Origin: Phlegmacium glaucopus
Taxonomy: Eukaryota > Basidiomycota > Agaricomycetes > Agaricales > Cortinariaceae
Reading direction: 5' to 3'
NCBI GenBank assembly: GCA_015039465.1
Contig: MU130558.1
Coordinates: 250,704 to 314,703, forward strand
Length of the DNA: 64,000 nucleotides
Part shown: positions 22,550-33,105 of the stretch, piece by piece
Layout: each line of letters begins with the position of its first letter
Numbering within the stretch: the first letter of the stretch is position 1
Notes under the pieces: generated by a model
Seen by the model: the letters and a program-made list of their open reading frames with translations, nothing else
The model's database searches: none
What the model was told of the DNA's origin: nothing
Made by a program: the position numbers and the translations under genes

Positions 22550-23412
22550 GTAACAGGGCGTAGTAGGCTATTACAGGGTGATTCTGTTTCTTGACGGCTG
22601 CGCCTTGTCCTAGGGTACCTAGAGCTGCGACAAAGTCATCGAAGTGGTTACGCTGAGCAAACCAGTTGGCCCCTTCTTCCGTCATGAACTCTCCCAACAG
22701 CCCTTTGTTCGCAAGCCTTTCCACAGTCCGGACCCTTATGGATGGTGGCACTACCGCTGGCCTCGATGATTGCTTCGTTGAACTTCCTGGTAACGTCGAT
22801 TTGACTGAGTTCTCTCATGCCTGAGTCAATTGGGAAGTCCACTAAGAATTGTTGTGCTTTGATGCCCTCTCTGGCTAGGATCCGAAGGTCGGCATTGACT
22901 GGGGCAGCGTTGTTGCTAAGCAGGGCGTCTCGAAACGTCCTGGTCGACGGAGTACCGGCCAAACCTTTCGTTGCTGCCGCAACTGTTGCCATATGTTTCT
23001 CCATTTCACCTTCCAGCGTAGCGCAGAAGTGCCCTGTCATTGTTCTAAGCTCGTTATTCATGTAGGTGAGTTGATTGTTCACCGCTTCTCTGGCTGTAGC
23101 TGCTATTGCACCTTCGTCCAACTCATCTAGCAAAAAGGCGGCTGCCCGGATCGCTTGCACTGCTTCCAGTGGGATCTTGCCGAGCGCCGCTATTTGATGC
23201 AAGGTGGCCGCTAGTGTTGCTGTCGTTACTGGGTGACCCTCTGGCACGAAGAGCAGCCTTTTTTCCAGAAACCTGCGCCCTGCTGCTGCGTCGTTGATCA
23301 GTCCCGTTTGTGAATAGTCAATGTGCGGTGAGGGTGTTCGTGTGAACATATCTCGGTTGCCTTGAGTGCTTGCGGGAGCAAGACCCGTGCTTCTATTACG
23401 TGTCGCTGGCAA
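22500..23412 (-). pseudogene. LINE ORF1-like protein, frameshifted
   Basis: A first frame (23412-22648) begins MPATRNRSTGLAP, followed by helical Ala-rich sequence (AALGKIPLEAVQAIRAA, EGIKAQQFLVDFP) typical of the N-terminal protein of basidiomycete LINEs. The frame shifts near 22740 and continues as SIRVRTVERLANKGLLGEF and ANWFAQRNHFDDF to about 22550, where it runs into the endonuclease fragment. No zinc knuckle is left, consistent with deletion of the ORF1 end. Likely role before decay: nucleic-acid-binding protein of the LINE particle. Confidence 0.65.
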
Positions 23413-23840
23413 CTGTGACTTTTTTGGATATTAGCGCTTACCGCAGCTAAGTGTGGTTGAAGAGGATTATCTTTGCATTGGTGGGATAATATGGCAACAG
23501 GGAGAGACCAGCTTCATTTTCCCAGGCAATGACCGATATTTGGCCATTGCCGATGCTCAGGCCGAAGATATCTATTGCATAATATCTACGTCTTGGTTAT
23601 ATTACTCAAATATTTATTGCAGTTAATAATATCTATGTCCTAGTTATATTACTCAATCGCGATTATCGTTGTACCTCAAACGTCTGGCACAACATTGATT
23701 CCAAGCTAGCTTTCAATCCCAATAGCTCTTGACCCCAATCAGCCCAAACCTTGCTCTAATCAGCATTTACCACTTTGTAAGTATTGTCTTTCGGTGTCAG
23801 GCATAATGATAATTGAAAAACTATTTCCTGATAGCTCCAG

Positions 23841-24440
23841 ATGATGAACTTTTTCCCCGTTGTTTTGTACTATTGGGGCCTGGTTCTAAACAACAAGATT
23901 GTCGAGCATGCGCTAGACCCCTTTGACCGTTCGCTTTACGGTCGCATTTCTTCCACTCCACGCAGCTGGTATATATGGCTCAGCATACCAGCCAGGATCA
24001 TGCATTTCCGATTTTGTGGTTTTGTCATATACACCAACTGTCCGCTCCCTTAACGATAAATTTATTACATCATCCACCTCTTCCAAATGTACCAGCCTTG
24101 TCCTTATCAGCCAATCAAACACGCTGGGTCCTTCTTCAATGCCCGGAACCCAAGAAGAGCCCTCGAAGCGTTGATGAAAGGAACCGCCATAAACACGCTG
24201 CTGTTGGAGGACTCTGAGGCGGCTATAGAGAGGGTGAAGATGGAGATGAAGTCCCATAGTTGGGTTCACTTCGCCTGCCATGGAATCCAAGATGTCCACC
24301 AGCCTCTCGAGAGTGGCCTCTCTCTCCACGATGGCCGCTTGGAGTTGCTTGAGATCATGAGGTGGCAAATCCCAAATGCGGACTTGGCTTTCCTTTCAGC
24401 ACCTGAGACAAGCAAAGGAGGCCACAAATTAATGGACTGA
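23841..24440 (+). pseudogene. CHAT-domain (caspase-like peptidase) fragment
   Basis: CHAT domains are caspase-family peptidase domains found in fungal TPR and NLR-like proteins. The fragment reads LPLHAAGIYG and FVVLSYTPTVRSL in one frame (to 24174), then shifts into LLLEDSEAAIERVKMEM, HSWVHFACHGIQD and LSLHDGRLEL, ending FLSAPETS. The catalytic-type His in HFACHG is present. The Cys expected in the usual FLSACQT motif is replaced (FLSAPET), and a frameshift lies near 24130. It is a dead fragment carried between inverted termini. The opposite-strand 151-codon frame is a shadow. Confidence 0.8.
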
Positions 24441-24515
24441 GGTGAGTCAATGGCTTTTTACTAGTACACGATTCCAATTATTAATTCCATTTACGAGCAG
24501 TCGATCCTCAATCAA

Positions 24516-24860
24516 GTGGAAACGAGAGAAATGGGGTATGCTCGGTCCTCGCCAGCAGAAACACACTTCGAGACGATTGAGCCTTTTGTTAAAGAGATCA
24601 AAGAATGCTTTCCATCCATGGGTGCTCGCCAGCTGGTTACAAGCCTGCGGCAAGACTATAACCTGAAAGTCCCTGAGTACGTAGTATGTCTATTGTTGTC
24701 AAGTCGTTTAACCACATCTTGACAGGCAAATGGTGCTGGGTTACTTGAATTTGACAGAACGAGAAGCTGTTGAGTTTCATAAGCAGAAAGGTTTCCGCTG
24801 AAAGTGTTTCTGTGCTGCGGGCATCAATGATGTTTGGACATGTGTATTTCAAAACCAGGA
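24516..24860 (+). pseudogene. rve/IS3-like integrase fragment (N-terminal part)
   Basis: The frame reads FVKEIKECFPSMGARQLVT and LRQDYNLKVPE, then a likely intron (GTACGT … TTGACAG, about 24680-24724), then LGYLNLTEREAVEFHKQKG, a TGA, and CAAGINDVW. This matches the helix-turn-helix and pre-catalytic part of integrase-core proteins widespread in Agaricomycetes. The catalytic DDE core that should follow is missing. It may be the eroded transposase of the surrounding element. Confidence 0.65.
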
Positions 24861-25321
24861 AGCGTGCATATGTAGCTAATTTCCAAGGTTAGTTCAAGGT
24901 ATCGGTTGGTTAAAAAATGCTCTCAATGGCTGATTTACATGTAGGTGGAGCCACCCTTCTGACGGACCCCCAGATTCTAACAAATGGGTGCGTAATCACT
25001 CATTCTATCAACTTTCTTTTTGCTCAATCACACATTTAGAGAACTTGGTTATATATTTTCAGAAGGCAATATCCCAGAGACGTTCAAGTCTTTTGAGACC
25101 AACCACATGTGCAACAATTTCTGCCAGATGTTTGGCTTGCTATCTGACTATGAAGATTGTGTTGTTGCCACCTAACTTCAAACCCACCGTTTTAAGACGC
25201 TACTCTCTTTAAATATGCTGATTACTTTCTAATACCTAGATATCATTTAATTTCAACCTTTCGTCATTCGTAGTTCAGGAATTAGTCCCCTTGCAATGAT
25301 TTATCCTTCAACATTGTGTTT
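24861..25321. other. Interior of the TIR element, no further gene recognised
   Basis: A stretch at about 25050-25170 reads GNIPETFKSFETNHMCNNF and LLSDYEDCVVAT, which looks coding but is not recognised. The rest is AT-rich up to the right inverted arm at 25322. Confidence 0.3.
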
Positions 25322-25505
25322 GATAATCGCGATTGAGTAATATAACTAAGACATAGATATTATTAACTGCAATAAATATTTGAGTAATATAACCAAGACG
25401 TAGATATTATGCAATAGATATCTTCGGCCTGAGCATCGGCAATGGCCAAATATCGGTCATTGCCTGGGAAAATGAAGCTGGTCTCTCCCTGTTGCCATAG
25501 GATAA

Positions 25506-26142
25506 CGATAAATAGTTATTTGCATGGGTGCTTGTGGGTAGGAAACTATAAATATTTTTTGGAAGTGTTGTATTCACTTCAAAATTTCAATAACCATCGC
25601 TTTTTTCTTGTTTAATGTTTTTCTGTTATTGAATCGTTGGAATTTCCAACAAGGATGGTACGTGCGGGTTTAGCCGGTCGGCTTCTGAATAGGCCAATTT
25701 ATTTCAAACTCGGCGGAAGTCCCCGTTGAACCCGCCATCTACCAAATCTCTCGAAATTAAGGAGCACGCATCTGCCCACAACTGCATGTCCCTGGATCAG
25801 CTTTAAAATAAAATTCATCGCATTACAAGGGTTATGCGGATAAGTGAGCTCCCCTAATAGTATCGTAAGATATCCGTCCGACACCCGATCTAACAGAACT
25901 CAGATCTGCCGTGCTGAAGGCAATGGTCCACTCAACTAGTTATTATACTGGGAAGCACAACTTGGATTTCAAAACACTTTGTTACACAAAAACAACGCAT
26001 CAAAACTACGGATTCTGGAGCAGACAACAGATTCGATATCGAGATATTCAGTCAGGGAAAAGAGGCACAGAAAGAAATCAAGGGTGATGTTACAATTTAC
26101 TATCCTTCACGCGCGCGTGTAAGCTGCCTATTGTCATTCAAT
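25506..26142. other. Intergenic, no feature recognised
   Basis: AT-rich sequence between the right end of the TIR element and the 3' end of the amine oxidase gene. The 61-codon minus-strand frame at 25699-25884 has no recognisable features. Confidence 0.4.
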
Positions 26143-28260
26143 TTAGAGACCAGCCAATTCAAGATGCCTCTTATGCAAGTTGACTATCTTGGATTCGTCT
26201 TTCCCAGCAGAAACCCCCTGGAACCACTCTCCGTTCTTCCCCCACTTATCGTAGAAGTCCTTGAGTTGTTCCTTTGTCCCGGCGTAAATCAACAAGCTGT
26301 GAACAGCTGCCCAAGCGCTGTCGAGTGCACCGACCATCGACCTACGTTCAAGTCGGGATATATATAAGCCCTTCGGTAAGAGGTGATATAACATGGAATG
26401 TGACATACGAGTGACGAACACTTATAGCATCTCCAGCGAAGAAGAGTCTGCCGTCTGCGGCAGGAACTGTCATGGAGGTGTACAAAGTCTCAAATTCTCC
26501 CGGGCCAAACAACGGGAAACCACCTTATTGAATATCTGAGGCCAAAAAAAGTTTGTTGAATAAGATGGAGTTACTCACCCATGGACTCTGGATTGTGGCC
26601 CCAGTCGAAGGCATGCATGTCGACGTAATGTTCTTTCAAAAACTTGTACTCAATGCCGTGCACGAGAGCCAGATCTCTTAAGACGACCTCTCGAAGTTGA
26701 TCGTCCCAAGTCTTCTGATTAGTATTGATGAGTGCGCCAAGCCGCTCAGCGTCGCTCGTCCAACAATAGGAGGCAACGAGGGTTTCGGATGGTCTGGAGT
26801 CATCGACGCCGTAGGACGGATATATAATATTGCGAAGTGGAAGGTCCGTGAACGATTGTCCCCCAACAATATTTAAACTCTCTTTAAGAGTCCACCAGGC
26901 TTGGTCAAAACGTATGGCAATCTTGACTGCAGGAGAATATGCCAATTCTCGAAGCGACTTGTTCTGATCGATGCTGAGTTTACTGTCAGTCAAGTCAATT
27001 GTGCGAAGGATAGGTAAAGGGAGCGTCGAGATGACATGACTGTAATTGTTGACAGTGCTGCCCCTTTCCACGGCCAGAGGAGCATCTTTGTTCGTCAAGC
27101 CGACTTTGGTGATTGGACTTCCCATCTTGAAGTTGACTTTTGTCTTCTTGTCGCTATCTAACTGTTTTTTCATCGCGTCCGGTAATATATGCATGCCACC
27201 CCTATACGATGAAGATATTATAAGTATTTTAGATCCTTCAAATAATCTAACTTACCCGAGGCACATCCAGTCCACGTCCTCACTGGATGGACGAGATATG
27301 ATGGATTCCAAAACACGCTCGCTGAGTGCTCTGTCGTAATGACCTGTTCCTTCATCATGAGTTTCGCACCAATTCACAACAGACATTGGAATATGAGCAG
27401 GGGGCAACCCAAAATTGCTATTCGGAAGATATTTGGTAGCCATGTAGCCCCGAACGGAGTAGGCATCATTGTACATCATGTACCTCCAGCCGTCGTCACT
27501 TCGGGTATCTCCTCCCTTCACAATGTCGTTGACAAGCATACGGGCAAACGGGGCGATAACGTCATCAACAAGAGCAGGCACACCGACTTCTATAAACTCG
27601 GCGCTTACACCACTAGTGGGCTCTTGGTAAGTGGGCCTGGATTTGCCGGTGCTGTCGACGTAGCCGCTAACTCCATTGAAGTATTCGACGGCGGGATTCC
27701 CTTTCGAAAAGGGGTAATACGGTAGAAGTTTCCCGCCGTCGCCGTCCAGGCTGAGATAACTAATTAGATGGGCGAGACGCGCTGTAACACCAGAATTGTA
27801 GGCCCCATCGGTTTTCTTGGGAAGCGGGAAACAGCTAGCTCCAACATCCTAGAGGGTTTGTATAGTCAACAAAAGGCCGATAAAAACTAAGAATATCACT
27901 GACATAGTAATCATAGTCACCAGCCTCGTGATCGGCATGAGGGGGGTCGGATGGCTTTTCCGCTTTGTCAGGGAATTTGTGGGTATTGATACGACCCCCA
28001 ACCTCTTTAGAGCTATCGAAAACGTCGCATGCGATGCCAATAGACTGAAGTATGAGAGCGGTGTAAAGACCGCTCAGACCAGCGCCCAAGATACCAACGG
28101 GGACCTTGAGTTTGGCCGCGGCAGCGTCATTCTTTCCCGAGCCAGATAGTTTCTGGGCAGATTCAAGCCGAGAAATATGACGCTCGATCAAAGAACGTGC
28201 ATGATGAGTGAGAATCTCTTCTTGAATGGCGAAGGGGATAGGATAGTTATCGTCGGACAT
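26143..28260 (-). CDS. Flavin-containing amine oxidase (L-amino-acid oxidase-like), five exons
   Basis: Probable FAD-dependent oxidase of amines or L-amino acids. Exons: 28260-27904, 27848-27256, 27201-26579, 26523-26409, 26341-26143; together 1887 nt, an uninterrupted 628-residue protein. All introns are GT-AG and 55-67 bp. An N-terminal helix leads to the dinucleotide-binding motif VGILGAGLSGLYTALILQS with an acidic strand end and GGRINTHKF. DYYDVGA spans the first junction; GGMHILPDAM spans the second; YSPAVKIAIRFDQAWW lies in the substrate domain; FGPGEFETLY and FFAGDAISVRH form the C-terminal FAD-binding block; VGALDSAWAAVHSLL is near the end. There is no signal peptide, so it is likely intracellular. 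A TTAAATA box lies about 60 bp upstream of the ATG. It appears intact. Substrate cannot be told from sequence. Confidence 0.9.
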
Positions 28261-29844
28261 GTTGTAGTATGAATATTGGGTTGGAACTTGGTATCTTCAT
28301 GGTCTCCTACACCCTCTATTTAAGTCCTTTCCGGTTACCCCAAACTTCGTTTGGTCAATGATTTACAAAGTAGTTTTTTCCTTAACGTGACCCTGAGAAA
28401 AAACATATCATTGAGGCAGGAATAAATCTAGATGCGCATCTATTATAAGCTGGTTTTCAGGTTGGAGATTCGGAGTTACTCTTTCGCCGGGTTTTGTTGA
28501 GTCTCTGATAGCTATCAGGGATTGGCATTTTGACAGGCCAAACCACACAACTTTGTCGGGGTTTGTCAATTTATACATCAAAGATAAACTTGAGGTTAGG
28601 CTACAGCGTGTTTGGCGAATATAGAATAATGTATTACTAACTTACCTACTGAAAAATTTCCAAGTAGAGTGGAGTGTTCCACTTTTGAAACGTGAAGAGT
28701 AGACGATTGGTCCAGGTTTCAGGCCTTTACCAGCTAAAAGGATTGATTATGTCTTCAACATGATTAGGATTACAACCGAATCAAGCGACGATAAATCACA
28801 ACTGCTAAAAACGAAAGTCGGTTTAGTAATCCATGGTCATAGGACTTCATGAGAAGGCCGCTTTCTAGGTTCCAATCAGAACTGTATGACACTGCCAGAC
28901 AGAAGTTACTCACCTATATTTTACCACAGTTACGCAGCTGACCTTCATGATGCTTCGAATCCGGAACAATACAATATCCACTGCATATCAAGGGGTTAAT
29001 ATATACAGTCTAACAGATAGATCAATTAAACTATCGGTGGACGGAGTCCCCGACTCTCTCGCATACTAATAAAAATATTTTACGTAGTCACACCAGCTAC
29101 GACACCTACACCATTTTTTGTTGATTCGTGCTAGTCGAAGTAGGAGCCTGGGATGAGAAAATTCTTAGTACATGGAGCAACCATGTATTGAGTCATTTAG
29201 TCGTTCTTTACAAGCTCAGTTTGGAGCATCCTCTTGACATCCTCGTAAATTGCTGCGTTCACTAACTCTTCGGCTTCGAAACTCTAACTCAAATTGAAGA
29301 AGCGCTCGGCAAATCATGTGATCCTTACAGTAGCGCCCAGTGGCTGTATCATATCATAGTATATACTCCGCTACCTCGGGTAAACAGTTTTAGACTACAG
29401 GGTTTTGGAAACGATGCCGAAGTCAGGAAACTGAAGTGATAGTAGATGATCCTTAAGGGGCAGAGTCGGATGCGTTCTAGTCCACAATACCGTAGTTACA
29501 ATAAGTTGAAAGTCAATCTTATGTGTAAAGTCTGGCTGGGAGATAAAATAAGTATGGTGTTCGCGATGTGAATGATATGATAAGTTTTCACGACAATTTA
29601 ATGCGAGATGAAATATGCAAAATAACCCACAAGGCGATGACTCTTCTCGAACACTTGTTCGCGCTACGAGAGGAGATGAATATATATATAAATATACCTG
29701 TCAGTAGTGAGGTTGGGTGAAGAGATTTTGACGGGCAAATGGTCGTCGAAAAGCTCTAGGGCGAAGGACCGATGGGGTGCCGGCGGCTAACCCCCAAATC
29801 GCCCAGACGACGGTGGCACCATCGTCTAACCCCCAAATGGCGGT
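28261..29844. other. Intergenic region without recognised genes
   Basis: No coding region or RNA gene is recognised. Its right part holds CTAACCCCCAAAT twice (29787-29799 and 29826-29838), discussed with the DIRS/Ngaro-like element. Confidence 0.4.
29787..29838. repeat. Short direct repeats at the 3' side of the DIRS/Ngaro-like element
   Basis: CTAACCCCCAAAT occurs at 29787-29799 and again at 29826-29838, just beyond the recombinase stop. Ngaro-type elements end in split direct repeats (A1-ORFs-B1-A2-B2), and these copies could belong to such an arrangement. The matching left-hand copy near 34500-34850 was not found. Confidence 0.35.
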
Positions 29845-31047
29845 TTAGATAGTATGTTGTCGCTTCCGTGGGTTGGTGGATAAATTACGGACGTGTTGAG
29901 GAACTATGTCGTCGAGCGCTCTCCAGTATCGGTGGAATGAATCCGAGGACCAACGGCCCATGGCTTTGACTACATCAGGGGGAGTTCCTGCGACGAGCAA
30001 TTCCGTAGTACCTCCAATGCGGAAGCAGTGACCGGTCATGTGCGGATATCCTAGGGATTGCCATATGTGGTTGCAGCGTTGAAGGAAGATCTTTTTGGTG
30101 AATGAACGGTGGCCTTCGTGAGTAGCGTATGCGAATAGGGGAAGTGTGTGTGGGGTATGGCTTGTATGTAAATGGTTCTTCAATAACGAAATGGGATTTA
30201 TAGGGTCTCGTTGCTCAACGATAACCACATCTTGTCCTCGGTGGTGGGTTTTCGTGTGTGGCAAATGGAGTATATAGGCAGATGGGTTACGAGGTGATCT
30301 CTTGAGATCGGTACAAGATGGCAGTACAAGGGTGGATGAGTCGGCGATACGAGAGGGTAGGAGCTCGCCTAAGCGACACTGTCCCCAAAAAGCAGTAACT
30401 GCGCAAGCCGCGAATGCTGCGTCTAAAGGATCTAATAGGTTGAGCGCGTTGATGAGGTGTGATAGCATGACGGCGTTGATAGGAATACGAGGTGGTTTTA
30501 TAGACTTAGCTGGAGCGAGGCGATCAACGCCATTTAGGACATAACGAAGGCGTGCACTGCCTTTCCATTCGACATTGTGAATGGTGTGCCATGCCTTGAT
30601 GGCTGAGATCCTTCCTCTCGCAGTGTTTCCTGCATGTCTTCCTGCGCTTGATGCTGCAAAAGCGCATAAGACGAACTCGTCGGCAGGTAATCGTAGATGG
30701 TTTGGTATGTCTTCCGAGTCGCAAAAACGTGTAAATTCTCGTATTGTGCTGGAATAACGATTTATGGTGACATTGGCCCATCCTTTCTGTAAAACATTGT
30801 AGATGTGTTGTTGTGTCTTAATGGACAAATGATGGTTATGTAGTTGATTATGAGATTGCGGGAGAGTTGTCGTTTGGAAAAGGATGGGATGGTGCTGTGT
30901 GTAGCTTGGTGTCGCGGTCAACGACGTGGATGTGTTACTATTAAGAGTAGGCGAGGCATTATAAGGAGAATTGGTGTTGATAAGCAAAGTATTTGGAAGG
31001 ACTGTGATAGAATGAGCGTTGGCAGATGAGGTTGTTAAAGAACGCAT
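29845..31047 (-). CDS. Tyrosine recombinase of a DIRS/Ngaro-like retroelement
   Basis: A 400-codon uninterrupted frame. After a low-complexity Ser/Thr/Asn-rich start comes a SAM-like DNA-binding region (NRYSSTIREFTRFCDSED … RISAIKAWH), then the catalytic domain with the Arg in FWGQCRLGELL, the HxxR box as HCFR, and GRWSSDSFHRYWR carrying the second basic/Trp position and the nucleophilic Tyr. This enzyme integrates circular cDNA by site-specific recombination instead of an integrase. It lies directly downstream of the RT/RNase H frame on the same strand (42-nt gap). All catalytic residues appear present. Confidence 0.88.
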   Translation of the reverse strand: MRSLTTSSANAHSITVLPNTLLINTNSPYNASPTLNSNTSTSLTATPSYTQHHPILFQTTTLPQSHNQLHNHHLSIKTQQHIYNVLQKGWANVTINRYSSTIREFTRFCDSEDIPNHLRLPADEFVLCAFAASSAGRHAGNTARGRISAIKAWHTIHNVEWKGSARLRYVLNGVDRLAPAKSIKPPRIPINAVMLSHLINALNLLDPLDAAFAACAVTAFWGQCRLGELLPSRIADSSTLVLPSCTDLKRSPRNPSAYILHLPHTKTHHRGQDVVIVEQRDPINPISLLKNHLHTSHTPHTLPLFAYATHEGHRSFTKKIFLQRCNHIWQSLGYPHMTGHCFRIGGTTELLVAGTPPDVVKAMGRWSSDSFHRYWRALDDIVPQHVRNLSTNPRKRQHTI

Positions 31048-31089
31048 AGTAAGTGGTACGACAAGAGATGATATTAGTAATCGTTGTTA

Positions 31090-33105
31090 TTAAGGTAAGA
31101 TTGCGAGAGATAAAAAGGGTGTCAGAACTATGGGTAACTCGAATGTGTCAAGACTACGGGGTATATTAGGTATATGTAGGCCTCGAGAGGGTTTGTCAGC
31201 GATGTTTGTGGAGGATGGAACATAGAGTGACGATATCCAAATATTATGAGTACTCAGAAGTGAAGTAATTCGTTGTAAAACGGCGTTTTGTTCTGGGCTC
31301 CGGGATTTCCCTCCTTCTATAGCGTGGATAACTCCTTGGTTATCTGATTTTATAAGGAAGTGTATGTTGGAAAACCCGCGAAAAATAGCGAGTAATAAAC
31401 CAATTTCGATGGCGATGAATTCGGCCCATCCAATATTTCGGCCGTTTTTATTCCAACCTTCTTTCAATCTCCAGGAGTCCCATTCTCCGTTGAAAACAAC
31501 GCCAATGCCCCAGGAGGAGGATGCGTCAACCCAAAATTCGATTATAGATTCTGTTGGAGGTGAAGCCAATGTCGAACCACAAAATGTGAGCGATAATTGC
31601 TCTTGCCACCATTGTACGTCGGATAAGACGCTTGAATTAGGTGTCTTGCGTGCGAAGGAAGAATGTGTATGGGCGAAAGAGGATGCAAAACGTGAAATAG
31701 CTGGTAATCGTGAACGACCTTGTGGGAGTGCTAACGAGCAGTGTACGAGGGTTCCTTGTAACAATTCAGCGTCTTTTAATGTGAATTTCTTCCCTGAAAC
31801 CCAGGGTTCGAGCTTCAATAGATAGCGTGTCTTTTTGTCTTGTGGGATCTCGACGGATTTCGATGGAATGTCCCAAATGAAACCAAGGTACTTGAAGCTC
31901 GAAGCGAATGGCCTAGTTTTGGATTCTTTCCAAGGCCAGCCTAATTGGTTTGCTAGATCGTATAGATCTTGTAATGAATATGGAAAAACAAGAGTGTCCG
32001 CTGATGAATCGAGCGGGTAGCGGAAAAATACGAAGTCGTCTACCCAGTTTTTAACTGGTTCAAACTTCTTTGCTGTCGATACTACTGTCATGGTGTCGGC
32101 CATTTTACCAAATACACCTCCTGAACTTGCAGCGCCGAAAGGGGCATCGTGATCAATGTAGAATAGGTTATTCCATTGAATAATGAAATTTCGTTGTTGT
32201 GATGGGGTGATTGGACATCGGCGATATGCAGCGTCAACATCTAAAGTTGCTGCTTCGGTCCCGGCAGGGGCATTGACTACGATTTTTCTAATATCGTCGA
32301 AGGTACCCCAATCACATTTGAAATTGTCCATATCAATTTCTGTGTTTACAGAGGAAAATAATGGATCATCGCGAGGGAAGGAGAAGTCTTGGACGACTCT
32401 GAATTCGTCGGTGGTGTGTGGTTTTAAGACGATTCCTAATGGTGACGATCAGAATGGCCCTATGATGTGTTCTAATCTGGAACGAGAGAATGGGCCTGTA
32501 TATCGTTTGAGTGAAAGTTCTTTGTTTATGTGTGCTAGTACGATATCGGGACGTGAAGTGGCTGAGCTATGATTAGGCGGTGTGAAAGTAATAGATGGTG
32601 GATTATAAACACCCATGTCGAATCCGGATCTTAAGTATTGGGGGATGTCTTGGTAAGAGCTATGTACATTTGTATTATGTAGTACCTTTTCCCACTCATT
32701 TGGGAGGAAGGGAGTTACTATTGGAAAGAAATCACGAAGCAGATCCACATTGTTGGGCATTGTGAGTTTTGGCTCCACAGAGGGAGCACCAATGCTCACC
32801 TCGTTGACAAGAAGGGTTCTGGTCACAACCGGAGAATCCATTCCAGGCGAAACAATATAATTTTCCCGCCTTGTCCTGTCTGGAACCGGCTGGTCCAAGC
32901 TTAAGTAAGTGGCATGGTGTGCCGTTGACAAGGTTGGTAGCGGTACAGTTCCGAGAGATGTGGGATTTTGTGGTATCGCCGCAGAAAATGCATCTAGCTT
33001 TGGCATGGTTTGACTGCGCAAAGCGTTGGGATAGGTTCCGGAATGGCTGGTTTCGAAAGGAACCACGTGCTGGAGATTGAGCGTGTTCGCTATTTTGATG
33101 GGCAT
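31090..33105 (-). pseudogene. Reverse transcriptase/RNase H of the DIRS/Ngaro-like element, one stop codon
   Basis: The frame runs 33105-31090 with a single TGA at 32449-32451 (GPF-stop-SSPLG). RT landmarks are ATLDVDAAYRR (first Asp), HDAPFGAASSGGVFGK, KNWVDDFVFF (catalytic VDD) and YLGFIWDI. RNase H landmarks are EFWVDASSSWG (Asp), WAEFIAIEIGLL (Glu) and LIKSDNQGVI (Asp). The 5' part overlaps the end of gag in another frame, suggesting frameshift or re-initiation. The TGA is one transition from CGA (Arg), which would fit the usual F-R-x-S-P-L-G of this family. Otherwise the frame is complete. Confidence 0.85.

Larger units (their letters stand above)
14424..23426 (-). mobile_element. Non-LTR retrotransposon (LINE) with nested insertions
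   Basis: The element lies on the minus strand. Its 3' end is a short poly(A) (T run at about 14426-14435), and both ends are bounded by GATATTAGC (14415-14423 and 23427-23435), a 9-bp TSD typical of target-primed reverse transcription. In element order it holds an ORF1-like protein, the end of an endonuclease domain, reverse transcriptase, RNase H and a C-terminal Cys/His region. Subtracting the nested elements at 15273-17116 and 18160-20428 leaves about 4.9 kb. ORF1 and endonuclease are joined by a deletion near 22550, and frameshifts are present, so it is inactive. Confidence 0.85.
23490..25499. mobile_element. DNA transposon with 178-bp inverted termini and captured gene pieces
   Basis: The arms 23490-23667 and 25322-25499 are nearly identical inverted repeats starting TATGGCAACAGGGAGAGACC. 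The element is flanked by exact GGATAA (23484-23489 and 25500-25505), a 6-bp TSD. Between the arms are a CHAT-domain fragment (23841-24440) and a degraded rve-type integrase fragment (24516-24860). A 6-bp TSD with an rve-like transposase fits IS3EU-type elements, so the integrase piece may be what remains of its own transposase. That assignment is inference. Confidence 0.8.

Noticed and set aside
23913..24368. 151-codon minus-strand frame
   Set aside because: It is the shadow of the plus-strand CHAT fragment, which has recognisable motifs.
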